From the NCBI GenBank assembly GCA_035578905.1, contig JAQJVL010000001.1, positions 754,001-818,000 of the forward strand: 64,000 nucleotides of DNA, read 5' to 3'. Position numbers and translations under genes: made by a program. A model generated the notes under the pieces. The model was given only the letters and a program-made list of their open reading frames with translations, ran no database searches and had not been told where the DNA came from. The stretch comes from Stictocephala bisonia (Eukaryota; Arthropoda; Insecta; Hemiptera; Membracidae). Below are positions 13,762 through 25,134 of the stretch, in pieces; the first letter of the stretch is position 1, and the number at the start of each line of letters is the position of its first letter.

Positions 13762-13765
<4 letters not shown>
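13363..13765. repeat. 36-bp minisatellite, about 11 units, G-quadruplex-prone on the minus strand
   Basis: Unit order is CACGTACAGTGGTATTG, then [TA]CCCACCC[AG]CCC, then [AG]C[CT]CATA. The CACGTA motif recurs every 36 bases (for example 13393, 13429). Units alternate between TGTCCCACC and TGACCCACC versions, hinting at a 72-bp higher-order unit. Several units hold four CCC runs separated by single bases, so the minus strand has four GGG runs with one-base loops. Because 36 is a multiple of three, several long open frames with THPPAHTRT-like repeats appear on both strands; these are products of the repeat, not genes. The same family occurs at 36313-36893 and, decayed, near 35000-35215 and 46195-46320. 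Confidence 0.95.

Positions 13766-13823
<58 letters not shown>
13765..13823. repeat. (TA)n microsatellite
   Basis: About 29 TA units directly after the minisatellite and directly before the left arm of a long palindrome, with a single break near 13823. Confidence 0.95.
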
Positions 13824-13825
<2 letters not shown>

Positions 13826-13830
<5 letters not shown>

Positions 13831-14058
13831 TAAGTAAATAAAATCGAAAACAATTCGGCAGGTTAGTCTAATGAATGAAAATTATAAATTTATAAATACA
13901 ATTATCGAGGAAATGAGAAAGAAACATTTTATTTTATTCCACTGTACATATATAAAATGTGTCTTTCTCATTTCCTCGATAATTGTATTTATAAATTTAT
14001 AATTTTCATTCATTAGACTAACCTGCCGAATTGTTTTCGATTTTATTTACTTATATAT
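13826..14058. repeat. long palindrome: ~108-base arms, ~15-base spacer
   Basis: The left arm (about 13826-13935) runs from ATATATAAGTAAATAAAATC to AGAAAGAAACATTTTAT. The right arm (about 13951-14058) is its reverse complement with only a few changes, centred near 13943. The DNA could extrude a cruciform and a transcript would form one long hairpin. It lies immediately next to a TA microsatellite. It does not contain the CTGANGA core seen in the other foldbacks. It may be a foldback MITE or a locally inverted duplication. Such AT-rich arms next to TA tracts are typical of unstable sites. Confidence 0.9.
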
Positions 14059-14309
14059 TTCATACTTGTAGTTTCACTGATTTTCATCACGTCTCTTGAA
14101 CTTCATGACATACTTTGTGAGATATTCCATATGCATTTAGAATCTTTTGTAATGAATATATATATCATTTGTTTTAAGCAAATCACCCTTATAATATCCA
14201 TTACTTTATATGGTTTAGGAATTTTGTAAATTATTGAATTCAAGAGAAACTTTACAGAACACTAGTTTAATATAATAAATGAAGCACAAAGAAGCCAAAG
14301 GGATCCACA

Positions 14310-14890
14310 AGGGAAATATTAGACATTCCTGTACGAATGAGAGCGAGGATACTATTGATTCCTTTGTCTGAAGATGGTAAACTTGGTTTACCGAAATATT
14401 AGACATTCCTGTACAAATGAGAGCGGGGATACTATTGCCTTTGTCTGAAGATGGTAAACGTGGTTTACCGAAATAGTAGACATTCCTGTACAAATGAGAG
14501 CGAGGATACTATTGATTCCTTTGTCTGAAGATGGTAAACGTGGTTTACCGAAATATTAGACATTCCTGTACAAATGAGAGCGAGGATACTATTGATTCCT
14601 TTGTCTGAAGATGGTAAACGAGGTTTACCGAAATATTAGACATTCCTGTACAAATGAGAGCGAGGATTTTATTGATTCCTTTGTCTGAAGATGGTAAACG
14701 TGGTTTACCGAAATATTAGACATTCCTGTACAAATGAGAGCGAGGATACTATTGATTCCTTTGTCTGAAGATGGTAAACGTGGTTTACCGAAATATTAGA
14801 CATTCCTGTACAAATGAGAGCGAGGATACTCATTTAAATTGATTCCTTTGTCTGAAGATGGTAAACGTAGTTTACCGAAATCGATGACCA
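14310..14890 (+). repeat. 80-bp tandem array with a hammerhead-like core in every unit (7 cores)
   Basis: Seven units, near-identical, spaced 80 bases apart over most of the array (CCTTTGTCTG at 14361, then 14438, 14518, 14598, 14678, 14758 and 14845). Each unit reads GATTCCTTTGT, CTGAAGA, T, a 7-bp perfect hairpin GGTAAAC/GTTTACC with a three-base loop, GAAA, then TATTAGACATTCCTGTACAAA. The final unit instead ends GAAATCGATGACCAT, which resembles the CCGAAATCGATCACCAT of the palindromic elements at 36.6 and 61.3 kb, so the array is an amplified relative of that family. One core has CTTGG in place of CGTGG in its loop. The second unit lacks GATTC. Confidence 0.9.
14368..14397 (+). ncRNA. hammerhead-like core, first of seven tandem copies
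   Basis: CTGAAGA at 14368-14374, one extra T, a hairpin with GGTAAA pairing with TTTACC, then GAAA. TTTGT before the core can pair with ACAAA about 19 bases after GAAA, closing a stem-I-like helix. However, the base just before this pairing is U with A in the cleavage position only if the pairing is shifted by one. The hairpin and core are preserved in all seven copies while other parts vary, which may reflect recent amplification rather than selection. Confidence 0.35.
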
Positions 14891-14899
14891 TCCCAATAT

Positions 14900-17800
14900 T
14901 TCTACCATCATGTATGTTTGCGTTAAAAATCATTTTGTATCAACGGTTTGCATTTATATCAGAGTGACATTTTATAGTGAAATAAATTGTTTAAAACTAT
15001 AATTTATGATAAGTTTAATATTTCGGTATTAATGTAATCTAAGATTTTGACTTGATTTTAAAATGCTTTGATTATAAAGGAATCGTTTAGTATTTACATT
15101 TTTGGGCTTGCCGGTGGTCGAGTTGTGTACTAGGTCCGGATTTTGAGCCAGGGTTAGAAATAGTACAAGCTTATATTTTGGTCTATACTGGAAGTATTTA
15201 CCAGTAATATTCAACTTGTATTGTATTAGTTCTCCCCATAATATGTCAGAATATGTTTCCCACACAGACCATTAGTCTATGGGGAATGGGTAGATTATAG
15301 TGATAAATAAAATATAAGTGTACTATAAAAAAAGGAAAATAAAAATTGAAAACTGTTATCAATGAGCTATATATTAAATAAGATTAGTAAATAAATTTAA
15401 ATAAATTAAAAATTGCTCCCTATAACCAATATTTAAAATATTTGTCTCGTTTAGTTCACTTTATATTTATTACTTTTGTTGGGAGTATTTGGGAATCCCC
15501 TTCAAATATTTCAAAGTGGGATCTATTGTTCAATCAATTACGATAATGACAGTGGTTGGTACCTCTTTTTGATACAGAAAAAATATGTTAAAAACAATCT
15601 AAAAAGTGAATTGATCAACATTAACGAAATATTGATGAACTGTAACACTCTGTGATGACAGCATCGCATGAGCCACTTATGTCCCACGACTAATGCCACA
15701 TGATGTATTGTTTCATATAACTAACACCACAAGATATACTGTCATCATACCCGTATTGTATGGCTGAGTTTGTGAGGCTTTCCGTCAAACCACGTTTGAT
15801 CTCCACAACAATTATTTACGTTGTGTTTAAATATACTAAAAACGTATTGCAAATATGACAGCTTACACCCGATACTAGCACAGTAGTTAACAAAAGCCCA
15901 ATTCAGAGGAAAACCCTTTACAATAAATACGCGTATATTTGTTAGGCTTGGTAATGGAACAACATTGAAACTCTAATATTGAAAATATAAAATAATAGTA
16001 TTCTAGTGAGCTATCAAGTACTGTACTACGCAACTTTTAATTAAATAGGAATTGTTTAAAAATATATAAGATTAGATTAAGAATAATTTAACAGTTAAAA
16101 TTAAACTAAGTAAAATGTTAAGAAACGACAATTCTTCATAATGTTAAAAAAAAAAAATAGAAAAAACACCTTTATACTATAACTTCAGGAATGGAAATTC
16201 AGCCAAAATAAATTTGGCTTACGTATTAACACAACAATTTCAAAGACAGATGGAAAATAAATATCAAGTAACACTAATAAAAGAAAAAACTAGAAAAACA
16301 CAAAAGAAACGTTTGCTAGGATGATTACTTCTGTGATAATACGTTTTTAAGAATGTTATTTGCAAATGAAACCTACTGAAAGTTCAAAAATCTTCACTGC
16401 TATTTTCAAAAACATTTTCAATATCAGCGAGTTTGTTGAGTGATAGATACCGAAACCCACTGAACATATCCCAAGTTGATTTCAAGTAAACAAAAAAAAA
16501 AACAAAAAAACAAAAAAAAACTAACATTTAATAACTAGAAATATGTATTAAACAAATTAAAAGCTTTTCATAAAAACTTCAATCTAACAACTAAAATAAA
16601 AATATCGTATATTAAACTTACATTCATGACTAACAGTGCTACTAGAAAATAAGATACTGTGACTTTGCTGTTTTATTTTAAATTTAGTTTCAAAACAAAA
16701 AACTGAGGAAACAAGTTTTTTAAGGATAGTGTTTTTGTGGTATTTTTATAGATGTTTACAACGTTGTGTTATGGTAACCTTTTTCAACACTTAAGGGTAA
16801 CATTTATATAAATTACTCGTGATTTGGATAACATTAACTATACATAAGAGATATTTTTCTGTAAACATGTAGTTCTCCAAAATAGAAAGTGAGTTTAAGA
16901 ACTATTTGGTAAAGTATTGATGTATTAAATCTAGAAACATACATTTATATTACTATATCCAAATCCTTTAAGAGTACTGTTAACAGTTTAGATATAAATG
17001 TCCTAATATTCTTCATTGTTTTATAATATTTCACATTCTCCTACGTTATGTAATTGTGGATATTGTACATGAATCATTGTGGTTAGTTTTAAGGACAACG
17101 AGTTATTGTGAAAAACATTTAAAAATAATAATCGTTCGCAATAAAGACATTTTTTATTTATTTATATTTTATGTCACCATTCGAATATTTCTAGCGTCTT
17201 TTATAAAGTACCTTTTGCCTAATGCTTTGTTTGTTCTATATAAAACCAACCTTAAGGATCTTAAATAAAGTATTACAAACAATAATATAACAATTGTTTT
17301 TCATAATCAATCTTATGAATGGTTTTTATTTACTATAACACATTTTACACATTATATTTTATTTATTCATTTATTAAATGCCTAAAAAGTACTAGAATGT
17401 ACTCATAAATTAATATGACGGATTTTAAAGGTATTGAAAATAATCATCCAATTAAAAAAATGTAGTACCACCAACATTTATATAGTAATGGGTTAACCTG
17501 TATTTGTATTGAATTAGCACAAAAATAAAAAAAATTATGGTTTAGGATTGTTTATTTTAAGTTCGGTAACGTTTAGTGAAAGGACGACAGTACTTCCATG
17601 AAGAGGTCAGTATCTACTAATTCTTAATTAGACTACATCGAGTAAGAGTTCATCTACTAGCTCCAGCTTCCCTTTTAGCTCCTTCGTCATATTGTCCTAC
17701 AAAGCAAAAAGACTCTTATTTGTATTTGTATACAGTTGAATTAGGACATTTCCCGTTCATTCACTACCACTACTTTTTTGTTTCCATTCATTCAATACAG

Positions 17801-17975
17801 TTTGATAAATATTTTATTGCTCTAAAAACTGTTACCCAATCATTTTCATGTCCATCATGGTATTCCTTGTCCGCTAGGAATCCGATATTGCTGGCCTTAT
17901 CTTATCGCTTTCCAAGACTTACACACGAAGAGTGCATTGGATTTAAAAGTTTGTGGTCAGCTGTAGTAGTCACAT
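14900..17975. other. AT-rich DNA without recognisable genes
   Basis: Unique AT-rich sequence with A-rich low-complexity stretches near 16148 and 16490. At 15770-15820 the minus strand contains GATCAAACGTGGTTTGACGG, reminiscent of the hairpin in the hammerhead-like family but too degraded to assign. A GC-richer patch at 15100-15180 is possibly tRNA-like but not supported. Confidence 0.5.
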
Positions 17976-17980
17976 AAAAT

Positions 17981-18006
17981 AACCTAACCTGACCTAACCT
18001 AACCTA
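17981..18006 (-). repeat. short interstitial telomere-type repeat, (CCTAA)n
   Basis: Five units of the pentamer on the plus strand, one altered to CCTGA, i.e. TTAGG on the minus strand. This is the arthropod telomere motif in an internal position. Confidence 0.8.
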
Positions 18007-18009
18007 GTT

Positions 18010-20480
18010 TAACTGTAATAGCGATAAAAAATGTAGTGGTAGTGAAGTAACGGAAAATTAGTCGTAGTTAATTAACGGAAAAGGTCCTAGAATTAAATAT
18101 TTTAGTAATAATATAAATGAGCTTCTTTTTTCATTTTATATTACACGATATTAACATATTTTTAAGGTAGCATACTAAGCAGAGTTATATTGAAACAGCT
18201 ATGGTGGTATTTAATAGAGCTTGAATACAGCAAGTACACTATACTGAGTATGTAAAGAACAGTACTATTTATTGACGAATTATTTGTAAATTAAACCACC
18301 TGTCCTAAGCCAGAAATTAAAAACTGAACTCCCGAAATAAGCTCAATTCCTGGCAAACATTTTTTTAAATATACATTCAAACCAAAAAAGGAAATAAAAG
18401 CATTGAGGCAGTAAATAGCAACAACTCAAATACCACAAGCACTAACATCAAAAGGGAAGCGGAGTTTACAGTAAAAATAGTGGTGGGGCTTATATCAAAG
18501 GGCTTTGTTGAACAGCTATTTGGGTAAAACCTTTTACTAAACTAACATATTAGATCATTGTATTATTCAATAAGAATGTACTTAAACAACTTCTGGATAT
18601 AAATAAATACAAAACTATATGTTTTATGACATATTCAAAAAAATAACTCTATCTTGTATTTATGATTTTAATATGAATACATGATAGAGTTATCCATATT
18701 AAGGACAAACAATTTGTAACAAAAACTATTTCTAAAAAACTAAATTCTAAAAAATATAATAAAATAATCAGACCCTCACAATTGTAAGTTTCCAAACATT
18801 TTACTTGGGCAGAATCGGAAAAAGGGGTTTCACTCTAGCAACTGGGAAAGTAGTCGGCTTGGATGGTATCCTCCAATGGTTTGTTGCAGAAGCTATCAAT
18901 AGCGTAACCAACAAACCATTGGAGGTTTTTATTTGTATTCCAGTAAGGACAAGAGAAATTTGTGTTATGATAGTTTCAGTTATCACATGTCAATTTAGAG
19001 GATTTTGAGATGTCTAAAATGTAATTTTAGGACTGGTAAGATGTGAAAAAAAGGATAAGAAATCTAAAGAAGGTGCTAGTCTTGAGTCAACTAAACAAGC
19101 TGTTAAGTATGGTTATTAATCTATTTAAAAATATATAAATCTGTGTATAGGCCTATGGAAATTCTTAGACTCGGTTTGAAATATTTTATTAAATTGAATG
19201 TTACCCATTTTCGACCCTACTGTCGGCTTAGAAATTATGAGTACCCGACTATGAAGGCTGTTAATTAATTAACTAATAGGCTAAAGCAACTCCAATCATA
19301 CCATTGTTTTCTTCGTTTAATTAAACGTTATTACGTATGCATTTGAAATTTTACTATAAGTATCAATAATTTTTATTATAGTTGGAACAAAGAAGAACCC
19401 GAATTTTAAATATTTTTCTATATGCATCAATTTTACACTTTCATTGCTCAAAACCGCGTACCTTATTTATACTGTCATATGTATTTGACAAGTTTTATAA
19501 ATTTCAGAGTAATTTTAACATTTCAAGAAAAACATATTTATCAATTCCTGAAGAAACGTTTTCTTGGCTTTTATTAGGTCATAAAATTAATTATTTGGTC
19601 ATGTTGTAACATTTATAAAGTTTATAGTTAGGGTAAATTTGTTTCATGTGCAAATGTAAATGCTGTTACATTAAACTAACGCACTGCATTTACTTACGCA
19701 AATTAAAATAATGTGTCATTATTATCATAAGGATTACAATATGACCGTCTATTTAATTTCACATCTATAAGCCAAGAAAATATTGTTTCAGAAAATTGAT
19801 AAGAACTTAATCCTTTTGAAATGTATGAAAATTATTGAAAACAATATCGAAAACCATGTTTATATAAAATAAATAAGCTACATTGTTGGGTTTTTGAGTA
19901 GTAAAAGTGTAAAGTTATTGCACAATGAAAACTAGTAAAATTACAGTAATTCTTTGTTCCAAGTAGAATAAAAATTAATGAAACTTAAAATCAAACGAGA
20001 AACACAATGGTGTTATTGAATTGATTCAGACTTCACAGTTTCTTAGTAAACAATCTTCAAACTCGGGTACACATAAGTTCTGTGCCTACAGTAGTCTTTC
20101 AATTGATAAGGTAGCCTCCCTGCTGAAGTTGTTTGTGACAAAGTCCTTTATCTGACACCTTCTGCAGTGATTAAGTGTGAGAATATATGAATAAAATCCT
20201 TCATACATTTGTTACGACACAGTTTGGAATAAAGCATCGCTAGATGCCTTACAGCGTACCTTTATTTGGTGATGGATGGAGTCAACCGTTCAAACAGATT
20301 GTGTTTACCTTGGTTGTGGTTCTTCAGGGGTCTGTTCGTGTCTTCGTTAATATTGATATCACATCCAAAGTGCGTGTACAGTATTTCACTCTAATGATAT
20401 TTTTACTTTATTCCAGCATGACGATTTATAACGCATTGAAACTAAACTAGGAAACAACATGTTTTTTCCTTGAAGATTAT
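18010..20480. other. AT-rich DNA without recognisable genes, one perfect hairpin
   Basis: Mostly unique AT-rich sequence. A GC-richer interval near 18800-18990 includes a perfect hairpin listed separately and an open frame on each strand. The plus frame contains GKVVGLDGILQWF, faintly like the start of a LINE reverse transcriptase (KAPGxDGIP), but the match is too short to assign. Confidence 0.45.
18870..18925. repeat. perfect 17-bp inverted repeat, 22-base loop
   Basis: CCTCCAATGGTTTGTTG at 18870-18886 is exactly complementary to CAACAAACCATTGGAGG at 18909-18925. This would be stable as DNA cruciform or RNA hairpin. Role unknown. The pair gives rise to overlapping open frames on both strands. 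Confidence 0.9.
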
Positions 20481-20483
20481 TTT

Positions 20484-20545
20484 TAAGGTTATGAGTAGAT
20501 AGGACTGTCTTATCCTAACCCCACCTTATCAGATAAAGATAATTA
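20484..20545 (+). mobile_element. SINE/LINE 3'-tail fragment (hairpin tail family)
   Basis: AAGGTTATGAGTAGATAGGA, a GGACT/AGTCC-like hairpin, then CTAACCCCACCTTATCAGAT and AAAGAT. This matches the order seen at 23320, 33040 (minus), 37155 and 52961: a GGAC hairpin, CTAAC, CCT and AAAATAAGACG. It is 5'-truncated with no tRNA-like head visible. Confidence 0.55.
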
Positions 20546-20749
20546 TTGTTTTAATTTAATTTTACAAACTTAAACCTAAAACTTAAAGGAAGAAGTGGCT
20601 GCTTTCCATTTAAATAAGAGTCCAGTTTATTAAAAAAGTAATTCTTTAATTATATTGTTATTTTCCTCTATATCTCGTAATACAATGTAGGTGCAATATC
20701 TCGTAGTTAAATATAATGTCCATATACGTTATATAAGTCATCATCAAAC

Positions 20750-21355
20750 AGAAGCTGCAGTAAATGAAATTACGGAAAAAAAGATAAATTTGTGTATAAA
20801 ATGGTTCCTTGCATCTCACAAATACGTGCTGTGTACAACTACTTTCCCCCCGGTTTATTCAGTTTTTAGATATCTTGCCCTTTTTTATCTATATACAGCT
20901 TGTAGCTATAAAGGGGACTTGGCTTTTATTTGCGGATTCTACACCTAATATTAAGCAGAAAATGAAAAATAAAGTTTTATCGAATTCCGCTCAGTTTATT
21001 GTTTATATGTTTGTTTGTGTTTTTTACAAAAACACTGATAACTCTAGATTAATTTTACTTGTTACTTATTTTTACAATTTGACACTACTTAAACTTTTGC
21101 ACACCCTTTAAAAATGGTGGTTGGTTACCATTCATAAATACAAAATCCAGTAAACTGTTAGGTTAATCAACTTTACACAAATGTCATAATTTTAGGTCAT
21201 TTTGTTTATAATGTTATGTTAAGAGCAAGATATCTAGAAACTGAATTTATGGGGGAAAAGTATTTTTACACAGTACGTGTTTAAGAGATGCAAGGACCTA
21301 CCATTTAATACACAATTTTATCTCTTTTTGAGTGGTTTCATTTAATGCAGCTTCT
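20750..21355. mobile_element. inverted duplication or transposon with ~130-bp terminal inverted repeats
   Basis: The left arm at 20750-20880 begins AGAAGCTGCA and ends AGATATCTTGCCC. The right arm at 21222-21355 is its diverged reverse complement, ending TGCAGCTTCT. Arms share about 75-80 percent with small indels. The 340-base centre is AT-rich with no recognised protein. Open frames of 85 and 100 codons cross the left arm but show no family signature. Long arms with a unique centre fit a non-autonomous DNA transposon; no clear target duplication is seen. Confidence 0.65.
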
Positions 21356-21359
21356 AACA

Positions 21360-23319
21360 TAAATGGTAATTCTATTTACCAATATATTGGTGCCTTACTT
21401 TTTTATTGTGAACTTATTAATAGTGAATGTTTGGTAAAAATGTTGTTGGAATGTTGTTTTACTGCATCGGAAAACTACACTATTTTCTTAAATCCACTAC
21501 GTCCACTATCCAGAATTCATGATTATTCGATTCCAATATGTATTCTACTGCATCCGGAAACTTATACTACAGTAAAATTTAATATATAACAATAGACTTT
21601 TGATAAAAGCAGCTACAATTATTGTTCATGAGTAAAACTGATAAACCTAATGTTTTACAAGATATTTGTATTTAAAATATTTAAACGACCACCGTATTAA
21701 ACTGACTAAAGATAACATAATGATCAATTTTCTGCTGTTTCACAATGTAAATTTAAAGAACCGTGCAAAATTTTAAGTCAGTCGGTTATTAATTCTTTTT
21801 GAGTTATTAATTCTGAAGACCCTTCTTGAGTTATTAATTCTTTTCTAAAAAAATACAAACAGACACTATATGGAGTATAACTTGATAAAACTTGTCCTTC
21901 TTCTTCTTCTCTAAATTAGGTGTAAAATCCGAAAATATATAATCAGAACATCTTATTAGTTGCATCCTGTAATTACAAAAGTAGTTATGTCTAGCTTAAT
22001 GGAGCCATGAGAACTGTAAGTGGCACTCTGATAGCCACAATTATCACTTTCCTGCCATTCCTTGACAATAAATCACTTCCTGTAATGCGAAGACACGAAA
22101 CTATAAAAATTCAACAGATTTTCTGTTCACAGCACTTCGCTATTTTACCTGATGACCCAATTTACGCTGAGAATCATCTAAAAATACCAAGTCGTAACTC
22201 GCACTTGATTTCTCGCCTAGAGAGAGATGGTTTTTAACCTGAGAATTACTTATGTAAAATTACGTTTCTTTTTTGACCGAATAAGCGCAGTAGTTAGTAT
22301 GGACCTCGCACGATAGATTTGGTTTTGAAGAATTGTTTCCAAACTGGTATAGGCTAGCATAACTATAGGAACGCAAATGGGAACTGACAATAGATCAATC
22401 ATATGATTGTGGAGAACCTATGCAAACAATAGATTACATTGTTTCCTATTACCCCATGCGCACATTTACCTATGATTAGCTGGTATTCATAGAGTTATTA
22501 GAACTTGTCTTAAATAATCTGGTGCTGTTATAAGGTTTCGTATAAAGTTATGATATAATTAATTTAACTCCATAAGTTTTTTTTAATTGAAAGAGTGGAC
22601 TCATATTATAAATGCAATAATAATAATAAAAAAAAAACAAAAAAAAAACAACACTAATACTGCCATGTAGTCATGATAAACTGTTAAATAAATATAGATG
22701 TTGAAAAATGGTAACTGACCTAAGAAATGTTTTTCAACAAGTATGTGTAATTGCCAAATCTTTGACAGACTTTTGCCATAAAAATATTTAATTAACGCAC
22801 AACTTTTAACTGACTGTATATTAGTCATTATTTATTCATTATTAATTGTAGTGATACGGGTGAATATGTGAGGTGAATTAATACGTGTAGTCATTGTTAC
22901 TAATTATAGTAGTAACTAAGAAATAGCCATCAATAACACCCGCCAGGCAAACTAAAGGACCTACAGCTTTATGTAAAGTCCGAATCACGTATTATCGGTC
23001 TGATTTTCATCAAACTGACAATCCTGGTTCTCATTTCTCCTCCCTACATAACATCCGGACCCTGACTACTACTTAACACTGAGACCCTAGATATATAAAT
23101 TGGAATGTTTCATAGCTAAGGTATACAGGACAAATAGCCTCAGTAATACCAAGCATAAAGCCATTTATAATTACAGTAAAAAGTACTTAACGAATCAAGA
23201 AGGTAACTTACTAATTACTAACACCAAGATGGGGTCGAACAAAAATCTTCTCACCTCCGTAAAGGTTTATATACATATATACTTTATATTCCTTCAATTT
23301 TCTATTTAATGTATTATCA
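21360..23319. other. AT-rich DNA without recognisable genes
   Basis: Unique sequence. Includes a small triplication of GAGTTATTAATTCT at about 21800-21843 and an A-rich tract at 22620-22650. The 76-codon frame at 22007-22237 has no family I recognise. Confidence 0.5.
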
Positions 23320-23390
23320 GGTTAGGTGGAAGAAGGGACTTGCTAGTCCCATCTTCACTTGGCTTAAAACAAGTCGGTTTTCACTTCATT
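23320..23390 (+). mobile_element. SINE/LINE 3'-tail fragment (hairpin tail family)
   Basis: GGTTAGGTGGAAGAAGGGAC, then GGGACT TGCT AGTCCC as a perfect hairpin, then ATCTTCACTTGGCTTAAAAC and AAGTCGG. The same layout as the tail of the SINE at 37021. Only the tail is present. Confidence 0.6.
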
Positions 23391-24560
23391 TTATATTTGT
23401 ATAAATCATTTGTTTCTATTAAACAACCTAAAAAAGAACACTACTATTGAGACCTTATTTACTGTGCAAAGCTTCTTTAACATTTCTTATACGCTCAATA
23501 CACAAACTCGCTTACATAAACGTACTCTAAATGTCTCTCAAAGGTCTTATGAGAATTGTAAAAATATTATATTTGAATGTATACAAAGAATGGTAAATAA
23601 AAGTGACTTTTTTTTTTTGTCAATAGTAAAGGAAATACAAATTATTTTTATCCTACATCTACTTCACGTTATCAGCTATGCTAAACAGTCAACAAGGAAG
23701 AAAACAGCTCTTAGCATTTGTCTGCATTAGCACTGATCATTTTATACAATAATATATTGTATATTAAGCTTTTGCTATAAGTAATTATTATATGTAATGT
23801 AACAGTATTGCTCAGTTAGTTATTTAATTAGATTACGTGAAACAATTGTTGCTTACTATACGAATATTGATTCTGTCCATAATTAAACATAAATTTAGTA
23901 ATCCCACAATGTACTCTATTCTCCTCCTACTTTGTTTTTAATCGTAAAGATAAGTAGTAGTAATCACAAGGTAATTTGTATTGCCTTGTACTAACAGCAC
24001 AATTACCTAGTACTAACTAGATTTTTTTTAAAACATTTAATTGAGTACCAAAAAGGTAATATTTATGACATTACTCAAACAGAATGACGTCACTTGTGGT
24101 AAGTATAAATATTGTAAAATCTCACGTTTTTTATAAAAATTAATTTTTTGAATTTTTTTCACATTTATAAGGGAGTAAAACACGTTGTTTTCGAAATTAC
24201 TTGCGAAAACAAGACGTCAGCTGCTACCAAATTATGTCGGTAGCATGACTTTGGTAGGTAATGGGGTTGTTTTCAGTTTAGTATTGGTGGAGCTCCTTGG
24301 GGGAAAGAACTGCTTACCAAACCTTATACTCTAAGTAGATTTACAGCTGTTTCCAAGAAAGTTGCCAGTATTTAACTGTGTATTGCCGATAACTTCTTCC
24401 CTTCCTACTTTTCAAACGCCATATTTTCTCAGTTATTCAGTTGGATCCATAAAGAATGTCTGAGATGTTTATGACCTAGCTCAGTTTTTGCTTTCACATT
24501 GCCACCAATAATGCTTTAAAATATGTTACTCGTAATAATTCCAAAAATATAAGGAATATA
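23391..24560. other. AT-rich DNA without recognisable genes
   Basis: Unique AT-rich sequence. The 106-codon frame at 23410-23730 has a low-complexity composition and no family signature. Confidence 0.5.
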
Positions 24561-24567
24561 TTTTTAA

Positions 24568-25022
24568 GGAGTCCGTTTCACTAAACGAAAACCACTGTGG
24601 GTTTCTATTTCACGGATTTGCTCCATAATATTGATCGTACCGTAACACTTGAAGAACATTTGATAGAAGAACAGTTTTAGTAGATTATAAGAAGGCTTTT
24701 GTAAGATTTAAGTGTTTTTTAAAAATGATTACAGTTAAATATGCAACGCTTTAAATTTTATTCTGGATGATTTTTATTAAGTAAAAAAAGTTATAATATC
24801 AACATTATATCAACATATGGTTCACTAGAATGGACCTTTAAGGCGTTCAGTATTCACTATAACTATTTAAAATCATAGTTCACAAGAACAATTTGCTTGA
24901 AATAGAAAGGCATGTTTCAGCTCTCTGATCGTAATATAGTCTCCACTACGACTATTCAGCAGTAGTCGTAGTCAGGCTATCGACTATTCAGCCGTGGCTT
25001 GGTAGTTTGGGAAACGGACACC
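24568..25022. mobile_element. 455-bp MITE with TTAA flanks
   Basis: The left terminus reads GG[A]GTCCGTTTCACTAAAC directly after TTAA (24564-24567). The right terminus is the reverse complement GGTGTCCGTTTCCCAAAC, directly before TTAA (25023-25026). TTAA flanks fit a piggyBac-type or Harbinger-type 3-4-base target duplication. Inside, near the right end, ACTACGACTA (24945-24954) and TAGTCGTAGT (24963-24972) form a perfect hairpin. No transposase remains. The terminal G's rather than CCC argue somewhat against piggyBac. Confidence 0.65.
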
Positions 25023-25134
25023 TTAATTAAGCTAACCATATACTCATAGTGGTCTCTTTAATTGAACACAAAATTACAGGTTTTGTAGTACTGAGATTGT
25101 ATCGGATCATCTAATTTTCTGTTTTGTGTTTCAG

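Noticed and set aside
13254..13853. Overlapping open frames of 60-123 codons on both strands with THPPAHTRT- or GGWVGQYPCTCM-like repeats
   Set aside because: They are translations of the 36-bp minisatellite and the TA tract, open only because the period is a multiple of three; no start context and no non-repetitive part.
15100..15165. tRNA-like GC-rich segment (GGGCTTGCCGGTGGTCGAG...)
   Set aside because: No convincing A/B box pair and no acceptor stem.
15770..15820. Another member of the hammerhead-like family on the minus strand (ATCAAACGTGGTTTGACGG)
   Set aside because: The hairpin is similar but the CTGANGA and GAAA parts are absent, and the flanks do not match; could be coincidence.
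18805..19008. Possible reverse-transcriptase fragment (GKVVGLDGILQWF)
   Set aside because: Only a few residues resemble the KAPGxDGIP motif, with no further RT motifs on either side; the frame mainly reflects the perfect hairpin.
22270..22350. tRNA-like segment (AGCGCAGTAGTTAGTATGGA...)
   Set aside because: The A-box resemblance is good but the B box is poor and no cloverleaf can be closed; perhaps a very old SINE stub.
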